64,000 bases of DNA from Paraburkholderia humisilvae. GTDB lineage: Bacteria > Pseudomonadota > Gammaproteobacteria > Burkholderiales > Burkholderiaceae. The DNA lies in contig NZ_CADIKH010000005.1 of assembly GCF_902859855.1 (NCBI RefSeq), positions 124,001 to 188,000 on the forward strand, given 5' to 3'. The position numbers and the translations under genes are program-made. How positions within the stretch are numbered: the first letter of the stretch is position 1; the number at the start of each line of letters is the position of its first letter. Shown here in pieces: positions 52,953-63,306 of the stretch. The notes under the pieces were generated by a model. That model saw only the letters and a list, made by a program, of their open reading frames with translations, did no database searches and had not been told where the DNA came from.

Positions 52953-53702
52953 ATGAGTCAAGCTATTGCGGACCGGGAGCCGCCGGCCGAACCTCCCGTT
53001 CATACGCTGTTCCAGGTATCGACGTCCGGCGCGCTCGTGTCCGGCCTGTTTGGCGGTGTAGTCAGCGCCGCAGTGATCTTGCAGCACGGCGACTTCGGTC
53101 TGGGCACGTTCGCGGGACTCGACGGCGAAATGATCATTCTCGAAGGACGCGTCTATCAGGCGAAAGGCGACGGCGAAGTGCTCGAAGCCGGTCCTGATGC
53201 GCAGGCGCCGTTCGCGGTTGTCACGCATTTCGATCCTGAGATCGACACCACGCTGGCCGCGGCGCCGACGCTCAAGCGGCTGTACGAGTTGTGCGATGCG
53301 CAGCGTGCGTCGAGCAATCTCTTTTTCGCGGTGCGGCTCGATGGCCGCTTCGATTCGGTGCGCACACGCGCGGTGTCGCCTGCGAAAAAGCACAGCCGGC
53401 TCGTCGATGCCGCGAAACAACAGCATGAGTTCATGTTCAACGATGTTGAAGGCACGCTGATCGGCATCTGGTCGCCGGGATTTTCGAGCGCGTTCAGCGT
53501 GCCCGGCTATCACTTCCATTTTCTGTCGGACGACCGGACCCAAGGTGGCCATCTGCTCGAATGCGCGAGCCGTGAACTGCGTTTGCGGGTCGAAAAGCTG
53601 ACCGACTTCCATCTCGCGCTGCCATCGACGGAGCCGTTTCTGAAAGCGGACCTGAGCCGCAACGCGGCGGCCGAACTCGCCTACGCCGAACAATCTCACT
53701 GA
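52953..53702 (+). CDS. budA: Alpha-acetolactate decarboxylase
   Basis: A 249-residue enzyme converting acetolactate to acetoin and CO2. Family blocks are present: TLFQVSTSGALVSGLFGGVV, DFGLGTFAGLDGEMIILEGR, VPGYHFHFLSDDRTQGGHLL with the zinc-binding His residues, and the conserved C-terminal Glu region. GAGGA lies 5 bases before the ATG at 52953. It is 13 bases upstream of the acetolactate synthase gene, so they form a budAB-type operon for acetoin formation, though the partner is frameshifted here. Confidence 0.93.
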   Translation: MSQAIADREPPAEPPVHTLFQVSTSGALVSGLFGGVVSAAVILQHGDFGLGTFAGLDGEMIILEGRVYQAKGDGEVLEAGPDAQAPFAVVTHFDPEIDTTLAAAPTLKRLYELCDAQRASSNLFFAVRLDGRFDSVRTRAVSPAKKHSRLVDAAKQQHEFMFNDVEGTLIGIWSPGFSSAFSVPGYHFHFLSDDRTQGGHLLECASRELRLRVEKLTDFHLALPSTEPFLKADLSRNAAAELAYAEQSH

Positions 53703-53715
53703 GGAATCCGTCGTC

Positions 53716-55391
53716 ATGTCAGATCAATCCAGACCGCAGCCGAAGACCGGCGCCGAAGTGGTCGTCAGAACGCTCGAGGAGCGCGGCGTGAAGCATGTGT
53801 TCGGCGTGCCAGGCGCGAAGATCGATGCGGTATTCAACGCGCTCGTCGATTCGTCGATCCAGACCGTCGTATGCCGTCACGAGCAGAACGCCGCGTTTAT
53901 CGCCGGAGGAATCGGCCGGATGACCGGCAAGGCCGGGGTGGCGATCGCAACGTCGGGACCGGGCGTGTCGAACCTCGTCACCGGCCTTGCAACCGCCAGT
54001 TCGGAAGGCGACCCGGTGGTCGCGCTCGGCGGCGCGGTCGCTACGGCCGAGACGTTAAAGCAGATTCATCAGACGATGGATTCCGTGTCGATCTGCAAGC
54101 CCGTCACGAAGTTCAGCGCCGCGGTGGGCTCGCCGGAGAGCGTCGCCGAAGTGGTGTCGAACGCGTTTCGCGCAGCCGAATCGGGCCGGCCCGGTTCCGC
54201 ATTCGTCAGTCTTCCGAAAGACATCATGGGAGCGCCGGCACAGGGGCGCCTGTTGACGCCGCCATCGTTTGCCGGTGCCGGCGTCGCCGATGGCGCCGCG
54301 ATGCGCGAAGCGGCGCGCCTGATCAGCGCGGCGCGCACGCCGGTGGTGCTGCTTGGGCTGCTCGCCAGCCGGCCGGACCACGCGGAGGCGGTGCGTGCGT
54401 TTATCGCGCACAACAATCTTCCGGTGGTCGGCACGTTCCAGTCGATCGGCGCGGTCGGCGCGCATCTGATGGCGAACTTCGGCGGCCGGGTCGGCCAGCT
54501 CGCGAACCAGCCCGCCGACCGGCTGCTCGAAGCCGCCGACGTCGTGATCACGATCGGCTATGACCCGGTCGAGTACGATCCGTCGATCTGGAACAGCACA
54601 TCGAAACGGCCGGTCATTCACATCGACGCGCTGCCCGCGGATCTCGACAACTGCTATTGTCCGGCGGTCGAACTGACGGGAGACATCGGACAGACGCTCG
54701 CGGCGCTGTCGCCGCGGGTGGACCGGCACGCGCGCCCGGCGATCGCGTCGAGCATGCTGGACGCGATCGACAAAGAACGCCGGCATCTGGCCGATGCGGC
54801 GGCGTCGAAAAGCGGTGCGCCGGTGCATCCGCTGCGGTTCGTCGCGGCATTGCAGCCGATGCTTGGCGACGACGTGACGTTGTGCCTCGACATCGGTTCG
54901 TTCCATTTGTGGCTTGCGCGGCATCTGTACAGCTTCCGTGCGCGCCAGGTGCTGATCTCGAACGGCCAGCAGACGCTCGGTGTCGCGCTGCCATGGGCGA
55001 TCGCAGCGACGCTCGTGCGTCCGCACGAAAAAGTGTGTCGATTTCCGGCGATGGCGGCTTCCTGTTTTCGGCCATGGAACTCGAAACCGCCGTGCGGCTG
55101 AAGTCGAACCTCGTGCATATGATCTGGATCGACGGCTCGTACGACATGGTGCGCGTGCAGGAAATCATCAAGTACGGGCGCGGCTCCGGTGTCGATCTCG
55201 GGCCATACGATCCGGTTCTCTATGCGCAGGCATTCGGCGTGACCGGCCTGATGATCCGGACCGCGGACGACATCGTGCCCGTGCTCAAAAAAGCGTTTGA
55301 TACGCCGGGGCCGGTGATTGTCGGCGTACACGTCGACTATAGTGATAACCATAAGCTCTTCGAGATGGTCGACGAAACCGGCATTCATTGA
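53716..55391 (+). pseudogene. budB: Catabolic acetolactate synthase, frameshifted
   Basis: Two frames together give a full-length catabolic acetolactate synthase of about 558 residues. The first runs from ATG 53716 (TGAEVVVRTLEERGVKHVFG, with the catalytic Glu in VVCRHEQNAAFIAGG) to LVRPHEK. It then enters a wrong frame and stops at 55101. The true frame continues with [39 protein letters not shown] and ends [13 protein letters not shown] at 55391. One base is missing at about 55031-55037, next to an AAAAA run, so either a short A-run or a lost G explains it. Loss of the ThDP-binding GDG segment would abolish activity. A sequencing error is possible. Confidence 0.85.
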
Positions 55392-55693
55392 ACGCGTCAC
55401 GCACGCCGCGGTGATTGTTGCATGCGTTGAAGAACGACCAGGCGCGCGGTGCGGCGCTTGCGGCAGCCATACTGCGGCCGTTACGCTTTTGCGGACGGCC
55501 GCTTGCCGCGTTTGGCGCGGACCTTACACAGGTCTAACGGATAGACATGATTTGCGCATCGCGCTGTGTCGACTAGCATCGAAAGCCAGTGCTCGAGGTC
55601 ATGCGACTGCGCTCGTGCAGGCTCACGCGGCGCAGTATCCGATGCCGCGTCCGCGGTTTCGCGTGGCTTCGATGCGTCGTCACGGAGGCCATC
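55392..55693. other. Intergenic before araC-type gene
   Basis: A 302-base spacer. No gene or repeat was recognised. The frame opening at 55589 merges into the regulator but lacks start signals. Confidence 0.4.
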
Positions 55694-56713
55694 ATGAACA
55701 ACGAAGAACACCGCATCGGTATCGACACCGCCACGCAGATGCCCGCGTGCGTCGTCCAGCACGACGCGCGAGGCGAAGTCACCGCGCCGCCGCGCGAGCT
55801 GGTCGCGCTGGAGGATCGCTGGCGTGTGCCGCCGCCGCAGCATGCGGCGCCGGACGCGCGCGATGCCGACGCGCACGGCGCGCGCCGCGATTATGTGATC
55901 GCGTCGCGCTGGACGCAGCAGCACGTGGATGGCGTCGAACATCGATGCACGAGCGGAGCGGACCGGCATACGGTCGGCATCGTGCTGAAACCGACTACTG
56001 CGCGGTTTCGCTCGGGTTCGCTGCTGTTCGACGGACAGCTCGCGCCGGGTTCGATGCATGTGACAGGCCCTGGCGAGAGCGCCGAGGCGGTTTTTCGCGC
56101 CGCATGCGACGTGATTCATCTGTTCATTCCACAGACTCTGCTGGAGCGTCATTACGAAGAGGCGTTTGGGCGTCCGCACGCGGGCGAACTGGCGCTCGGC
56201 GTATCGCAGATCACGCGCGACACCTCGCTCGAACGCCTGAGCCGGGCACTCGCTGATATTCAATACGCCGATGCGACGTTCGCTTCGCTGTACGTCGACA
56301 GCATCTGCATTGCGATCGTCGCGCGTCTGCTCGAGCGGCACTTTACGCGACGCGCGCCGCCAGCGGCCGCGCGCGCGACACCGCTGCCGCAATGGCGGCT
56401 GCGCCGTGCGTTCGACTTTATCGATGCGCACCTCGCCGACCCGGTCCGCCTTAACGACATCGCGGCGAGCGTCGGTCTCACGCGCATGCACTTTGCCGCG
56501 CAGTTTCGCTGCTCGACCGGCTATACGCCGCACACGTATCTGCTGCGGCGGCGTGTCGAGCAGGCGCAGCGTCTACTGCAGCGGTCGGAGAAAACGCTGC
56601 TCGACGTCGCACTGGATTGCGGCTTTCGCAGCCAGGCGCACTTCACGACGGTATTCAGACGGCTCGTCGGTGATACGCCAAACCGGTGGCGCATCAAGGC
56701 GCGGCTCGACTGA
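55694..56713 (+). CDS. AraC-family transcriptional regulator
   Basis: A 339-residue regulator with GGAGG 7 bases before the ATG. Residues 1-230 are an uncharacterised ligand domain, with HTVGIVLKPTTARFRSGSLL and PGSMHVTGPGESAEAVFRA. The C-terminal 100 residues are a double helix-turn-helix: RRAFDFIDAHLADPVRLND, IAASVGLTRMHFAAQFRCST and LDVALDCGFRSQAHFTTVFR. It follows the budAB pair and could control it, perhaps through the inverted repeat at 52690-52722; no direct evidence. Effector unknown. Confidence 0.9.
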   Translation: MNNEEHRIGIDTATQMPACVVQHDARGEVTAPPRELVALEDRWRVPPPQHAAPDARDADAHGARRDYVIASRWTQQHVDGVEHRCTSGADRHTVGIVLKPTTARFRSGSLLFDGQLAPGSMHVTGPGESAEAVFRAACDVIHLFIPQTLLERHYEEAFGRPHAGELALGVSQITRDTSLERLSRALADIQYADATFASLYVDSICIAIVARLLERHFTRRAPPAAARATPLPQWRLRRAFDFIDAHLADPVRLNDIAASVGLTRMHFAAQFRCSTGYTPHTYLLRRRVEQAQRLLQRSEKTLLDVALDCGFRSQAHFTTVFRRLVGDTPNRWRIKARLD

Positions 56714-56829
56714 ACGCGCGCGTGTGCGGGCGCGGATTGACGCGCCGGGTGTGCGGCGAGGGCTGCGGGGGGCTCGATTCGCACGCTCGCGGCGCCGTTC
56801 GCGCCGCCACGACGCGACGTGACGGCGAA

Positions 56830-58650
56830 TCACCGCGACTGTCCGTGCAGCTGACCGACCGGGATTGAATCGATCGGAATCAGCATCGTGTTGCGCTGCG
56901 CATGCGCGAACGGCAGCCGCAGATGCAACGTGGCGCCTTGTTTGCCGCGGCCCGGGTCCTCGCGATTGGTGGCCCACAACAGGCCGCCGTGCGCCTCGAT
57001 AATCGAGCGGCAGATCGCGAGACCCATGCCCATGCCGTCCTGCTTGGTTGTGAAGAACGGCTGGAAGATGTGGTTTGTGTCGTCGAGGCCGGGCCCGTGG
57101 TCACGGATCTCGATCAGCAGATGATCGATGCCGTCGCGTGTCGAGCGGATCACAAGCCGCCGGCGGTGAACGGCGACGTGCCTGAGCGCGTCGATCGCGT
57201 TGTCAACCAGATTGAAGAGCGTCTGCTGGATCTGCAGACGGTCCGCGTTCAGCGCCGGCAGCGCTGCATCCAGATCGAGTTCGAGCGCGATCTGATGGTG
57301 CCGCAGTTCGCGGTGCATCAGCCCGAGCACTTCGTGAATGGTCGCGTTGATATCGAACGGCCCGATGATCGGCTGCGCCTGACGGAATAGCGCGCGAATG
57401 CGGCGGATCACCTCCGCGGCGGTGGTGCCGTCGCGTACGATCCGCTCGGCCGCGGTCGCGGCGCGCTCCAGATTCGGTTGCTTCGCGCGCAGCCAGTTGA
57501 GGCATGCGTGGCCATTCGTGACCATCGCGGCAAGCGGCTGGTTGACCTCGTGCGCAATCGACGCGGAGAGTTCGGCGACCGTCGCGATCTGCGAGGCGCG
57601 CGACAACTGTGCTTGCGTGTCACGCAACGCGTGCGCGGTCGTCATGCTTTCGTGCACGTCCATGTGCACGCCATACCAGCGCACGATGCGTCCTTGTGCA
57701 TCGTGCAACGGCTGCATGCGCGTTTCGATCCAGCGGTATTCGCCATCGTGGCGGCGCAGCCGGTAGGTCGTGGTCAGCGCAATGCCCGTCTCATGCGAGC
57801 GGCGCCGCCCGGCGATCACGCGCGATGCGTCGTCGGCATGCAGCAGGTGCGTGCAGCCGCTGTCGATCAGTTCGCTTGCCTCTTTGCCGACGAACTGCAG
57901 CACTTGCCGGTTCGCGTACTGCAGACGCCCTTCGGCATCGGTGATGACGACCATGCAAGGAAAGCTGTCGATTGCGTTGCGCAACGCCTCTTCGCTCGTG
58001 TCCTGCACCTGCGCGGGCGGGTGGTGCACGCCGCTGTACGGGCCAGGCGCGGCGCCGGCGTCGCCCCGGGTGCTCGTGCTGGACGCTAGCACCGTCGTCG
58101 CAGGGATGGGGCCGGGCGACTGCGCGACGTTTTCGCGGGCGAACCCTCCGGCCCGATTGCCGACCGGGTCGCCGAACAGCGTGACCCGGTCGACGCGCGC
58201 GACACGCGTGAACTCGTCAGCGACACTAAACGTTGCTGGACCCGTGCGCGCTCGATCAGTCCATGGTGCGGCGGCGGACGTACCGGGCGCCTGCGAAGCC
58301 CGTTCGTGCAGTGCGCTGCGTGCCTTGCGCCGGGACGTGACCAGATCGTTGACGATCACACAGACGATCACGAACACAATCAGCCGGGGAATCTCACCTG
58401 CCGCGAGCACATTCGCGGGTGGCAGTGCGATCAGAAATATAAAACAGACGAGCGATGACGCAAGCGTGACGAGGCCCGCCGCGCGGCCGCCGTAGAGCGA
58501 ACTCATGATCACGGCGAGCAGATAGCACGACGCATGGGCCTTCGTGAACCACGCGAGCAACGTCGCACCTGCGGTCAACAGCAGAGCGACGGCGTAGTGC
58601 CGCAATCCGGTTGTCGCAGCGGAGTACGAGTACGTGGGATGAGCAACCAT
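56830..58650 (-). CDS. Membrane PAS sensor histidine kinase (FixL-like)
   Basis: A 606-residue kinase. Three to four N-terminal helices (residues about 18-105, HYAVALLLTAGATLLAWFTK, IPRLIVFVIVCVIVNDLV) resemble the DUF4118/MASE-type sensors. A linker of about 110 residues follows, then PAS/PAC (FPCMVVITDAEGRLQYANRQ, YRWIETRMQPLHDAQGRIVR), HisKA with His367 in SASIAHEVNQPLAAM, and HATPase_c with NLVDNAIDALRHVAVHRR and GMGMGLAICRSIIEAHGGL. There is no receiver domain. It is probably the partner of the FixJ-like regulator at 59188, to which it is divergent. Signal unknown. Confidence 0.9.
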   Translation of the reverse strand: MVAHPTYSYSAATTGLRHYAVALLLTAGATLLAWFTKAHASCYLLAVIMSSLYGGRAAGLVTLASSLVCFIFLIALPPANVLAAGEIPRLIVFVIVCVIVNDLVTSRRKARSALHERASQAPGTSAAAPWTDRARTGPATFSVADEFTRVARVDRVTLFGDPVGNRAGGFARENVAQSPGPIPATTVLASSTSTRGDAGAAPGPYSGVHHPPAQVQDTSEEALRNAIDSFPCMVVITDAEGRLQYANRQVLQFVGKEASELIDSGCTHLLHADDASRVIAGRRRSHETGIALTTTYRLRRHDGEYRWIETRMQPLHDAQGRIVRWYGVHMDVHESMTTAHALRDTQAQLSRASQIATVAELSASIAHEVNQPLAAMVTNGHACLNWLRAKQPNLERAATAAERIVRDGTTAAEVIRRIRALFRQAQPIIGPFDINATIHEVLGLMHRELRHHQIALELDLDAALPALNADRLQIQQTLFNLVDNAIDALRHVAVHRRRLVIRSTRDGIDHLLIEIRDHGPGLDDTNHIFQPFFTTKQDGMGMGLAICRSIIEAHGGLLWATNREDPGRGKQGATLHLRLPFAHAQRNTMLIPIDSIPVGQLHGQSR

Positions 58651-59187
58651 GTTTGACCTCGCGAGATCGCGCTTCTGCTAACGGACCGATGCGCAAACAT
58701 ACGCAGTCTTTGCACGTCTGTGATGAGTGCAAGGCATTTGTCGGTAAAGGCGGCGTCGCCGGACCAAGGGGAAGGGCATCCCTATTATGAGGCAACTTAC
58801 TGATGCCTGGTATTACGCCTGCGCCCATGCATGCGGGCTTGCGTGTGGCTCATTGAATATAAACGCGGCACTCACGCGCTCAAGCGCGCGATGATCGGGC
58901 GACCGACCGCCACGGATCGTTTCAGCGCTTGAAATACGCACGTCGTTACAGTGTGCTTTCATCGTTGCGGTTTTGGTAAAACACTTAGTAGCGCTAGCTT
59001 CACGCCGCTTCGTTACGCCGCGCGAACGGATTTCCATGGCTCGCGTTGCACGGCTTGAAACAATGGCCGTCGCGTAGCGGTCCGCGATGATTACCGCATC
59101 GTCCGCGATGAAAATTTTCAACGATGCGATTTGCCAATCTGCTCTACAGTGTCGCTTTCGATGCGATTTTGCTACTTGACGCACGCA
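58651..59187. other. Divergent intergenic region of two-component pair
   Basis: A 537-base spacer between the sensor kinase and response regulator genes. No supported gene. The minus frame at 58813-59184 has no start signal. It should contain the two promoters and any autoregulatory site. Confidence 0.4.
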
Positions 59188-59853
59188 ATGGACATCAGTT
59201 GTGAAGAGGCGGTGGCTTATGTGGTCGACGACGACTCGCGCATTCGTGAATCGATCAGCGAACTGCTCGGGTCAGAGGGAGTTGCAACAATCGGGTTTGA
59301 TTCGATCGCGCGCTACCGTGCGTTCGAACGTCCTCCGAAGAATGCGTGCCTGATTCTCGACATGCGCTTGCCCGACGGCACCGGGCTCAATCTGCAGACG
59401 CAACTCGCGGGCAGTGATCATCCGCCGATCGTGTTTATTTCCGGGTACGCGGATGTTGCATCGTCGGTGCGCGCGATCAAGGCGGGCGCAATCGATTTTC
59501 TGATCAAGCCGTTTGGCCATCACGAACTGATGCAAGCGGTCAGAACGGCGTTCGAACAGGACCGCAATGCCCGCGCGATGCGCGCCGAACATGCGCGGCT
59601 TCTGGGGCGGTTTTCGTTACTGACGCCGCGCGAACGCGAAGTGCTGCCGCTCATCGCATCAGGCTTCCTGAACAAGCAGGCCGCGGCAATACTCGGTATC
59701 AGCGAGGTCACGCTGCAGATTCATCGCGGGCACGTGATGCGCAAGATGGCCGCCAGGTCATTGCCGCATCTGGTGCGGATGGCCGACCGTTTGCGCGTAT
59801 CGGGCGAGTTGCCCGCGCGCGAGCCGGACCGCGCGTCAGGTAATGCGGGTTAG
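59188..59853 (+). CDS. FixJ/NarL-type response regulator
   Basis: A 221-residue regulator. The receiver domain has VAYVVDDDSRIRESISELLG, phosphoacceptor Asp58 in CLILDMRLPDGTGLN, FISGYADVASSVRAIKAGAI and the Lys of IDFLIKPFGHHE. The LuxR-type helix-turn-helix reads LTPREREVLPLIASGFLNKQ then AAAILGISEVTLQIHRGHVM. The start is uncertain: ATG 59188 (MDISCEEA) is adjacent to the first beta strand and preferred; ATG 59161 also fits, and no candidate has a good ribosome binding site. It probably acts with the kinase at 56830-58650. Confidence 0.88.
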   Translation: MDISCEEAVAYVVDDDSRIRESISELLGSEGVATIGFDSIARYRAFERPPKNACLILDMRLPDGTGLNLQTQLAGSDHPPIVFISGYADVASSVRAIKAGAIDFLIKPFGHHELMQAVRTAFEQDRNARAMRAEHARLLGRFSLLTPREREVLPLIASGFLNKQAAAILGISEVTLQIHRGHVMRKMAARSLPHLVRMADRLRVSGELPAREPDRASGNAG

Positions 59854-59934
59854 GGGTGCGGGCCAGGCGTGCGAGGGCAGGTGCGGCATGCCGCGCCTTC
59901 TGCTGTGGGAGGCGCCGCGCGCAGCCGGCGCTGT

Positions 59935-60822
59935 TTACGCGAGGGCTTCGGAAATCGCCACGTCGTCGAACGCCTGGATCTGCTCGAGACTCATATCGAC
60001 GAAGCGCAGCACTTTCGGTGACACATGCTTGCGGGTCGGATAAGCCACTTGCACATCGATGGACGGCAGTTTCGCTTGGTGCAGCACTTGCGCGAGCTGG
60101 CCTGCGGCGAGTTCATCGGCGACCGCGTAGGCCGGCAAAATCGCAATGCCGATGCCCTCGCGCACCAGTAGTTTGAGTGCCGCAACGCTCGAACTCACAT
60201 GCAGCCTGGTACAGCCCGCGGCGCTCAGATGCCGCGCGAAGCCCTTGATACACAGGATGCGATGCTCGCGCACGTCGTCGAATGAAAGCAGTTCGCGCCC
60301 TTGCAACCAGGATGGCGTGCAACAGGCGATAAATTGGCAGCGGTTCGCGTCATGCGTCGTGACGTCGTCGGACAGCAGCATGTTTTCGTTGACGACTGCG
60401 ACGTCGAAGCCTTCCTCGACCAGATCGATCGGGCGGTCGACCAGTGTCAGTTCGATCGATACGTCCGGATATCGCTTGCAGTAGGCGGCGACCAGCGGTG
60501 AAGCGAGCGCGATGGCGAGCGCACACGGCATCGCAATGCGCAATTCACCGGACGGCGTCGCGCCTGCGTTTCCCGCGCACGCTTCGGCCTCGGCAGTGGC
60601 GGCGAGAATCTCGTGGCAGCGTTGGGCGAACTCATAACCGATCGCGGTCGGCGTGACCTTGCGCGAACTACGCTGCAGCAGCCGTGCATTCAGGTGGGCT
60701 TCGAGCTGGGCGACCGCGCGCGTGACCATCGGCCTCGACAGCCCGAGGGTGCGCGCCGCCGACGCGAAGCTGCCGCAATCGGCAACCTGTAGAAACACGC
60801 GCATCGTAAAGAGGCGATCCAA
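59935..60822 (-). CDS. LysR-family transcriptional regulator
   Basis: A 295-residue regulator read from a TTG start, where GAGG lies 6 bases upstream and translation gives DRLFTMRVFLQVADCGSFAS, the usual beginning of this subgroup. The helix-turn-helix continues AARTLGLSRPMVTRAVAQLE. The substrate-binding domain has GELRIAMPCALAIALASPLV and GIGIAILPAYAVADELAAGQ. It lies 265 bases downstream of the pyruvate oxidase gene on the same strand and might regulate it. Frames further upstream have no start signal. Confidence 0.9.
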   Translation of the reverse strand: MDRLFTMRVFLQVADCGSFASAARTLGLSRPMVTRAVAQLEAHLNARLLQRSSRKVTPTAIGYEFAQRCHEILAATAEAEACAGNAGATPSGELRIAMPCALAIALASPLVAAYCKRYPDVSIELTLVDRPIDLVEEGFDVAVVNENMLLSDDVTTHDANRCQFIACCTPSWLQGRELLSFDDVREHRILCIKGFARHLSAAGCTRLHVSSSVAALKLLVREGIGIAILPAYAVADELAAGQLAQVLHQAKLPSIDVQVAYPTRKHVSPKVLRFVDMSLEQIQAFDDVAISEALA

Positions 60823-61087
60823 CCGGAACCTCGCGATCGATCCATGCAAAGGCGCTCTGCCCGGCAATACGCGCGGCAGGCGGACTGTCGCGGCGCAGTG
60901 GGGTGGCGGCAAGCGGCCCTGCCGCAGGACGTTTCAGCGTTCCTCGAGCATCAGCGTGATCGTAGTCGTTCGGCGAGGTCGCCCGCTTGTGCTAACGCAC
61001 GGAAATTTGCATGACTGCCGGTGCGTATTCGCTGACGGGTCTTCGTGTAAGTGCGTTGAATTCACCTGGATGGAACACGGCCTCGCG

Positions 61088-62821
61088 CTATCGCCACAGG
61101 TTGGTTTGCGCGAGATCGATCACCTCGTCGGTATTGCCGTTCAGAATCGCCCTCAGCATATAGAGCGAGAAGCCCTTCGCCATTTCGAGGTTGATCGATG
61201 GCGGCATCGCGAGTTCCATCCGGTTGACCACTGCATCGATCAGGACCGGTCCATCATGCTTGAACGCTGCCGCAATACCCGCTTCGACCTCGGACGGCTT
61301 CTCGAGCCGGATCCCCTTGATGCCGATCGCTTCGGCCATGGCGGCGAAGTTCGGATTGTGCAGGTCGGTGCCGAATGGAATGAATGACGTGGACTTCTGT
61401 TCGAGTTCGATAAAGCCGAGCGCACCGTTGTTGAACACGCAGACTTTGACCGGCAGACCGAGTTGCGCGAGGCTCAGGAAATCGCCCATCAGCATCGCGA
61501 AGCCGCCGTCGCCCGACATCGAGATCACCTGGCGGCCCGCAAACGCGGACTGTGCGCCGATCGCCTGGCCCATCGCGTTGGCCATCGAGCCGTGCCAGAA
61601 CGAACCGATCAGGCGCCGCTTGCCGGTCATCGTGATGTAGCGCGCGCCCCACACGGTGGGCAGGCCGACATCGCACGTGAAGATTGCGTCGTCACTCGCC
61701 TGATCGCTCAATGCCTTCGCAATCTGCTGCGGGTGGATCAGCGACGCGCGCGAACTCTCGATCGCGAGCGCGTCGAGCTCTTTGCGGGCCTTTTTGTAGT
61801 GCTGCTGCGCCTTTTCCAGATGCGCGCGGCTGGTTTTCTTCACGAGCCTCGGCAGCAACGCGCGCAGCGTTGCCTGCACATCGCCGACGATGCCAAGGTC
61901 AAGCGAGGCGCGGCGCCCGAGGTTGCCGGGCTGGTGATCGATCTGTGCGATCTTCGCATCGTACTTCGATGGATAGAACTGCATGTACGGAAAGTCGGTG
62001 CCGACCATCAGCAGCAGGTCGCAATCACGCATCGCATAGTAGCCCGATGAAAAGCCGATCAGGCCGGTCATGCCGACGTCGTACGGATTGTTCGCTTCGA
62101 CATGCTCCTTGCCGCGCAGCGAATGCACGATCGGCGACTGCAGGGCTTCCGCAAGCGCCATCACTTCGTGATGCGAGCCTTCGCAGCCGGAACCGCACAG
62201 CAGCGTGACGCGTTCGTTATCGTTGAGCAGATCGGCGAGCGCGTCGAGGTCGTCGTCGGACGGCGTGAGCACCGCGCGCGGCGGGATGAGTCCGGCCGAG
62301 GTTACGATCGGCGCCTCGACCGCCTCCTGCAGCGCGACGTCGCCCGGAATCACAATCACGGATACGCCGCGCTTGCCGATCGCTTCGCGAATCGCGATTT
62401 CGAGCGTGCGTGGCATCTGGCCTGGAATCGACACCAGCTCGCAGTAGTGGCTGCATTCCTTGAAGAGCGCTTGCGGATGCGTTTCCTGAAAGTAGTTGCT
62501 GCCGATCTCGCGCGACGGGATATGCGCGGCGATGGCGAGGACCGGCACACGGTTGCGATGGCAATCGAACAGGCCGTTGATCAGATGCAGGTTACCCGGC
62601 CCGCAACTGCCCGCACACACCGCAAGGCTGCCGGTCAGATGCGCGTCTGCGCCGGCGGCGAACGCGGCGACCTCTTCATGACGCACGTGAATCCACTCGA
62701 TCCCATCGGTTTTGCGGATCACGTCGGTCAGTCCGTTCAGACTGTCTCCGACGATGCCATAGACACGCTTCACGCCTGCGGCGAGCAAAACATCCACGAA
62801 CTGGTCGGCTACGATCGTCAT
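61088..62821 (-). CDS. poxB: Pyruvate dehydrogenase (quinone) / pyruvate oxidase
   Basis: A 577-residue ThDP- and FAD-dependent enzyme that oxidatively decarboxylates pyruvate to acetate. The N-terminal PYR domain has [20 protein letters not shown], with the active Glu in [17 protein letters not shown]. The central FAD-type domain follows, and the PP domain has [19 protein letters not shown] with [10 protein letters not shown]. The C-terminal segment [20 protein letters not shown] is the amphipathic membrane-binding end of PoxB, so it should deliver electrons to ubiquinone. GGAG is 7 bases before the ATG. Length matches E. coli PoxB (572). Confidence 0.92.
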   Translation of the reverse strand: MTIVADQFVDVLLAAGVKRVYGIVGDSLNGLTDVIRKTDGIEWIHVRHEEVAAFAAGADAHLTGSLAVCAGSCGPGNLHLINGLFDCHRNRVPVLAIAAHIPSREIGSNYFQETHPQALFKECSHYCELVSIPGQMPRTLEIAIREAIGKRGVSVIVIPGDVALQEAVEAPIVTSAGLIPPRAVLTPSDDDLDALADLLNDNERVTLLCGSGCEGSHHEVMALAEALQSPIVHSLRGKEHVEANNPYDVGMTGLIGFSSGYYAMRDCDLLLMVGTDFPYMQFYPSKYDAKIAQIDHQPGNLGRRASLDLGIVGDVQATLRALLPRLVKKTSRAHLEKAQQHYKKARKELDALAIESSRASLIHPQQIAKALSDQASDDAIFTCDVGLPTVWGARYITMTGKRRLIGSFWHGSMANAMGQAIGAQSAFAGRQVISMSGDGGFAMLMGDFLSLAQLGLPVKVCVFNNGALGFIELEQKSTSFIPFGTDLHNPNFAAMAEAIGIKGIRLEKPSEVEAGIAAAFKHDGPVLIDAVVNRMELAMPPSINLEMAKGFSLYMLRAILNGNTDEVIDLAQTNLWR

Positions 62822-63306
62822 TGCTGTTCTCCGGTTTAACTCATTGAATCGGCACACGGCTTCGGTGCGGGTGAAGGCTGGGGTACTGGAAGGCAAGTGC
62901 AAGCAATCCGTCCGTTGACGTGGCGTCGTTTGGCGGCAGCGCATGTGCAACGGTACAAGCTGGCGTTGTAGACGATGGCCGCCACGTTTGCAAGGCAGCG
63001 GGGCGCGTGGCCGCCAGACCTGGCGCACTGGGTTTCGATGCCTATGACATGTTTACGTTATAGGCCTGCCTGACTGCCATTTTCCCGTGCGAAGTTGCAA
63101 GCGTACGAAGTTTTGCGGAAACGCGGACCTGCCCTCTGAGGCAGAGTGAGCGCGGCGAAACGGCACCGGACCGGTGACGCGACGCTCGACAAAAGTGATC
63201 TGCCAACGCGCCGGGATCGAGCCCGCGCGGCACTTAAGGAGAATGGGTGATGGGTACGACGACGGCTTTTTCCGCAAAGCATTTCAAAATGGCCGCGCGC
63301 GGCGTT
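62822..63306. other. Intergenic upstream of poxB
   Basis: A 485-base spacer between the sensor kinase fragment and poxB. Overlapping minus frames at 63042-63282 look like non-coding reading of GC-rich DNA and have no start signals. It should contain the poxB promoter. Confidence 0.4.

Noticed and set aside
63042-63282. Overlapping minus-strand frames of 60-75 residues upstream of the poxB promoter
   Set aside because: No ribosome binding site and frame-independent openness typical of GC-rich non-coding DNA. A T-arm-like GCTCGATCC string near 63215 prompted a tRNA check, but no acceptor stem or anticodon arm can be drawn.
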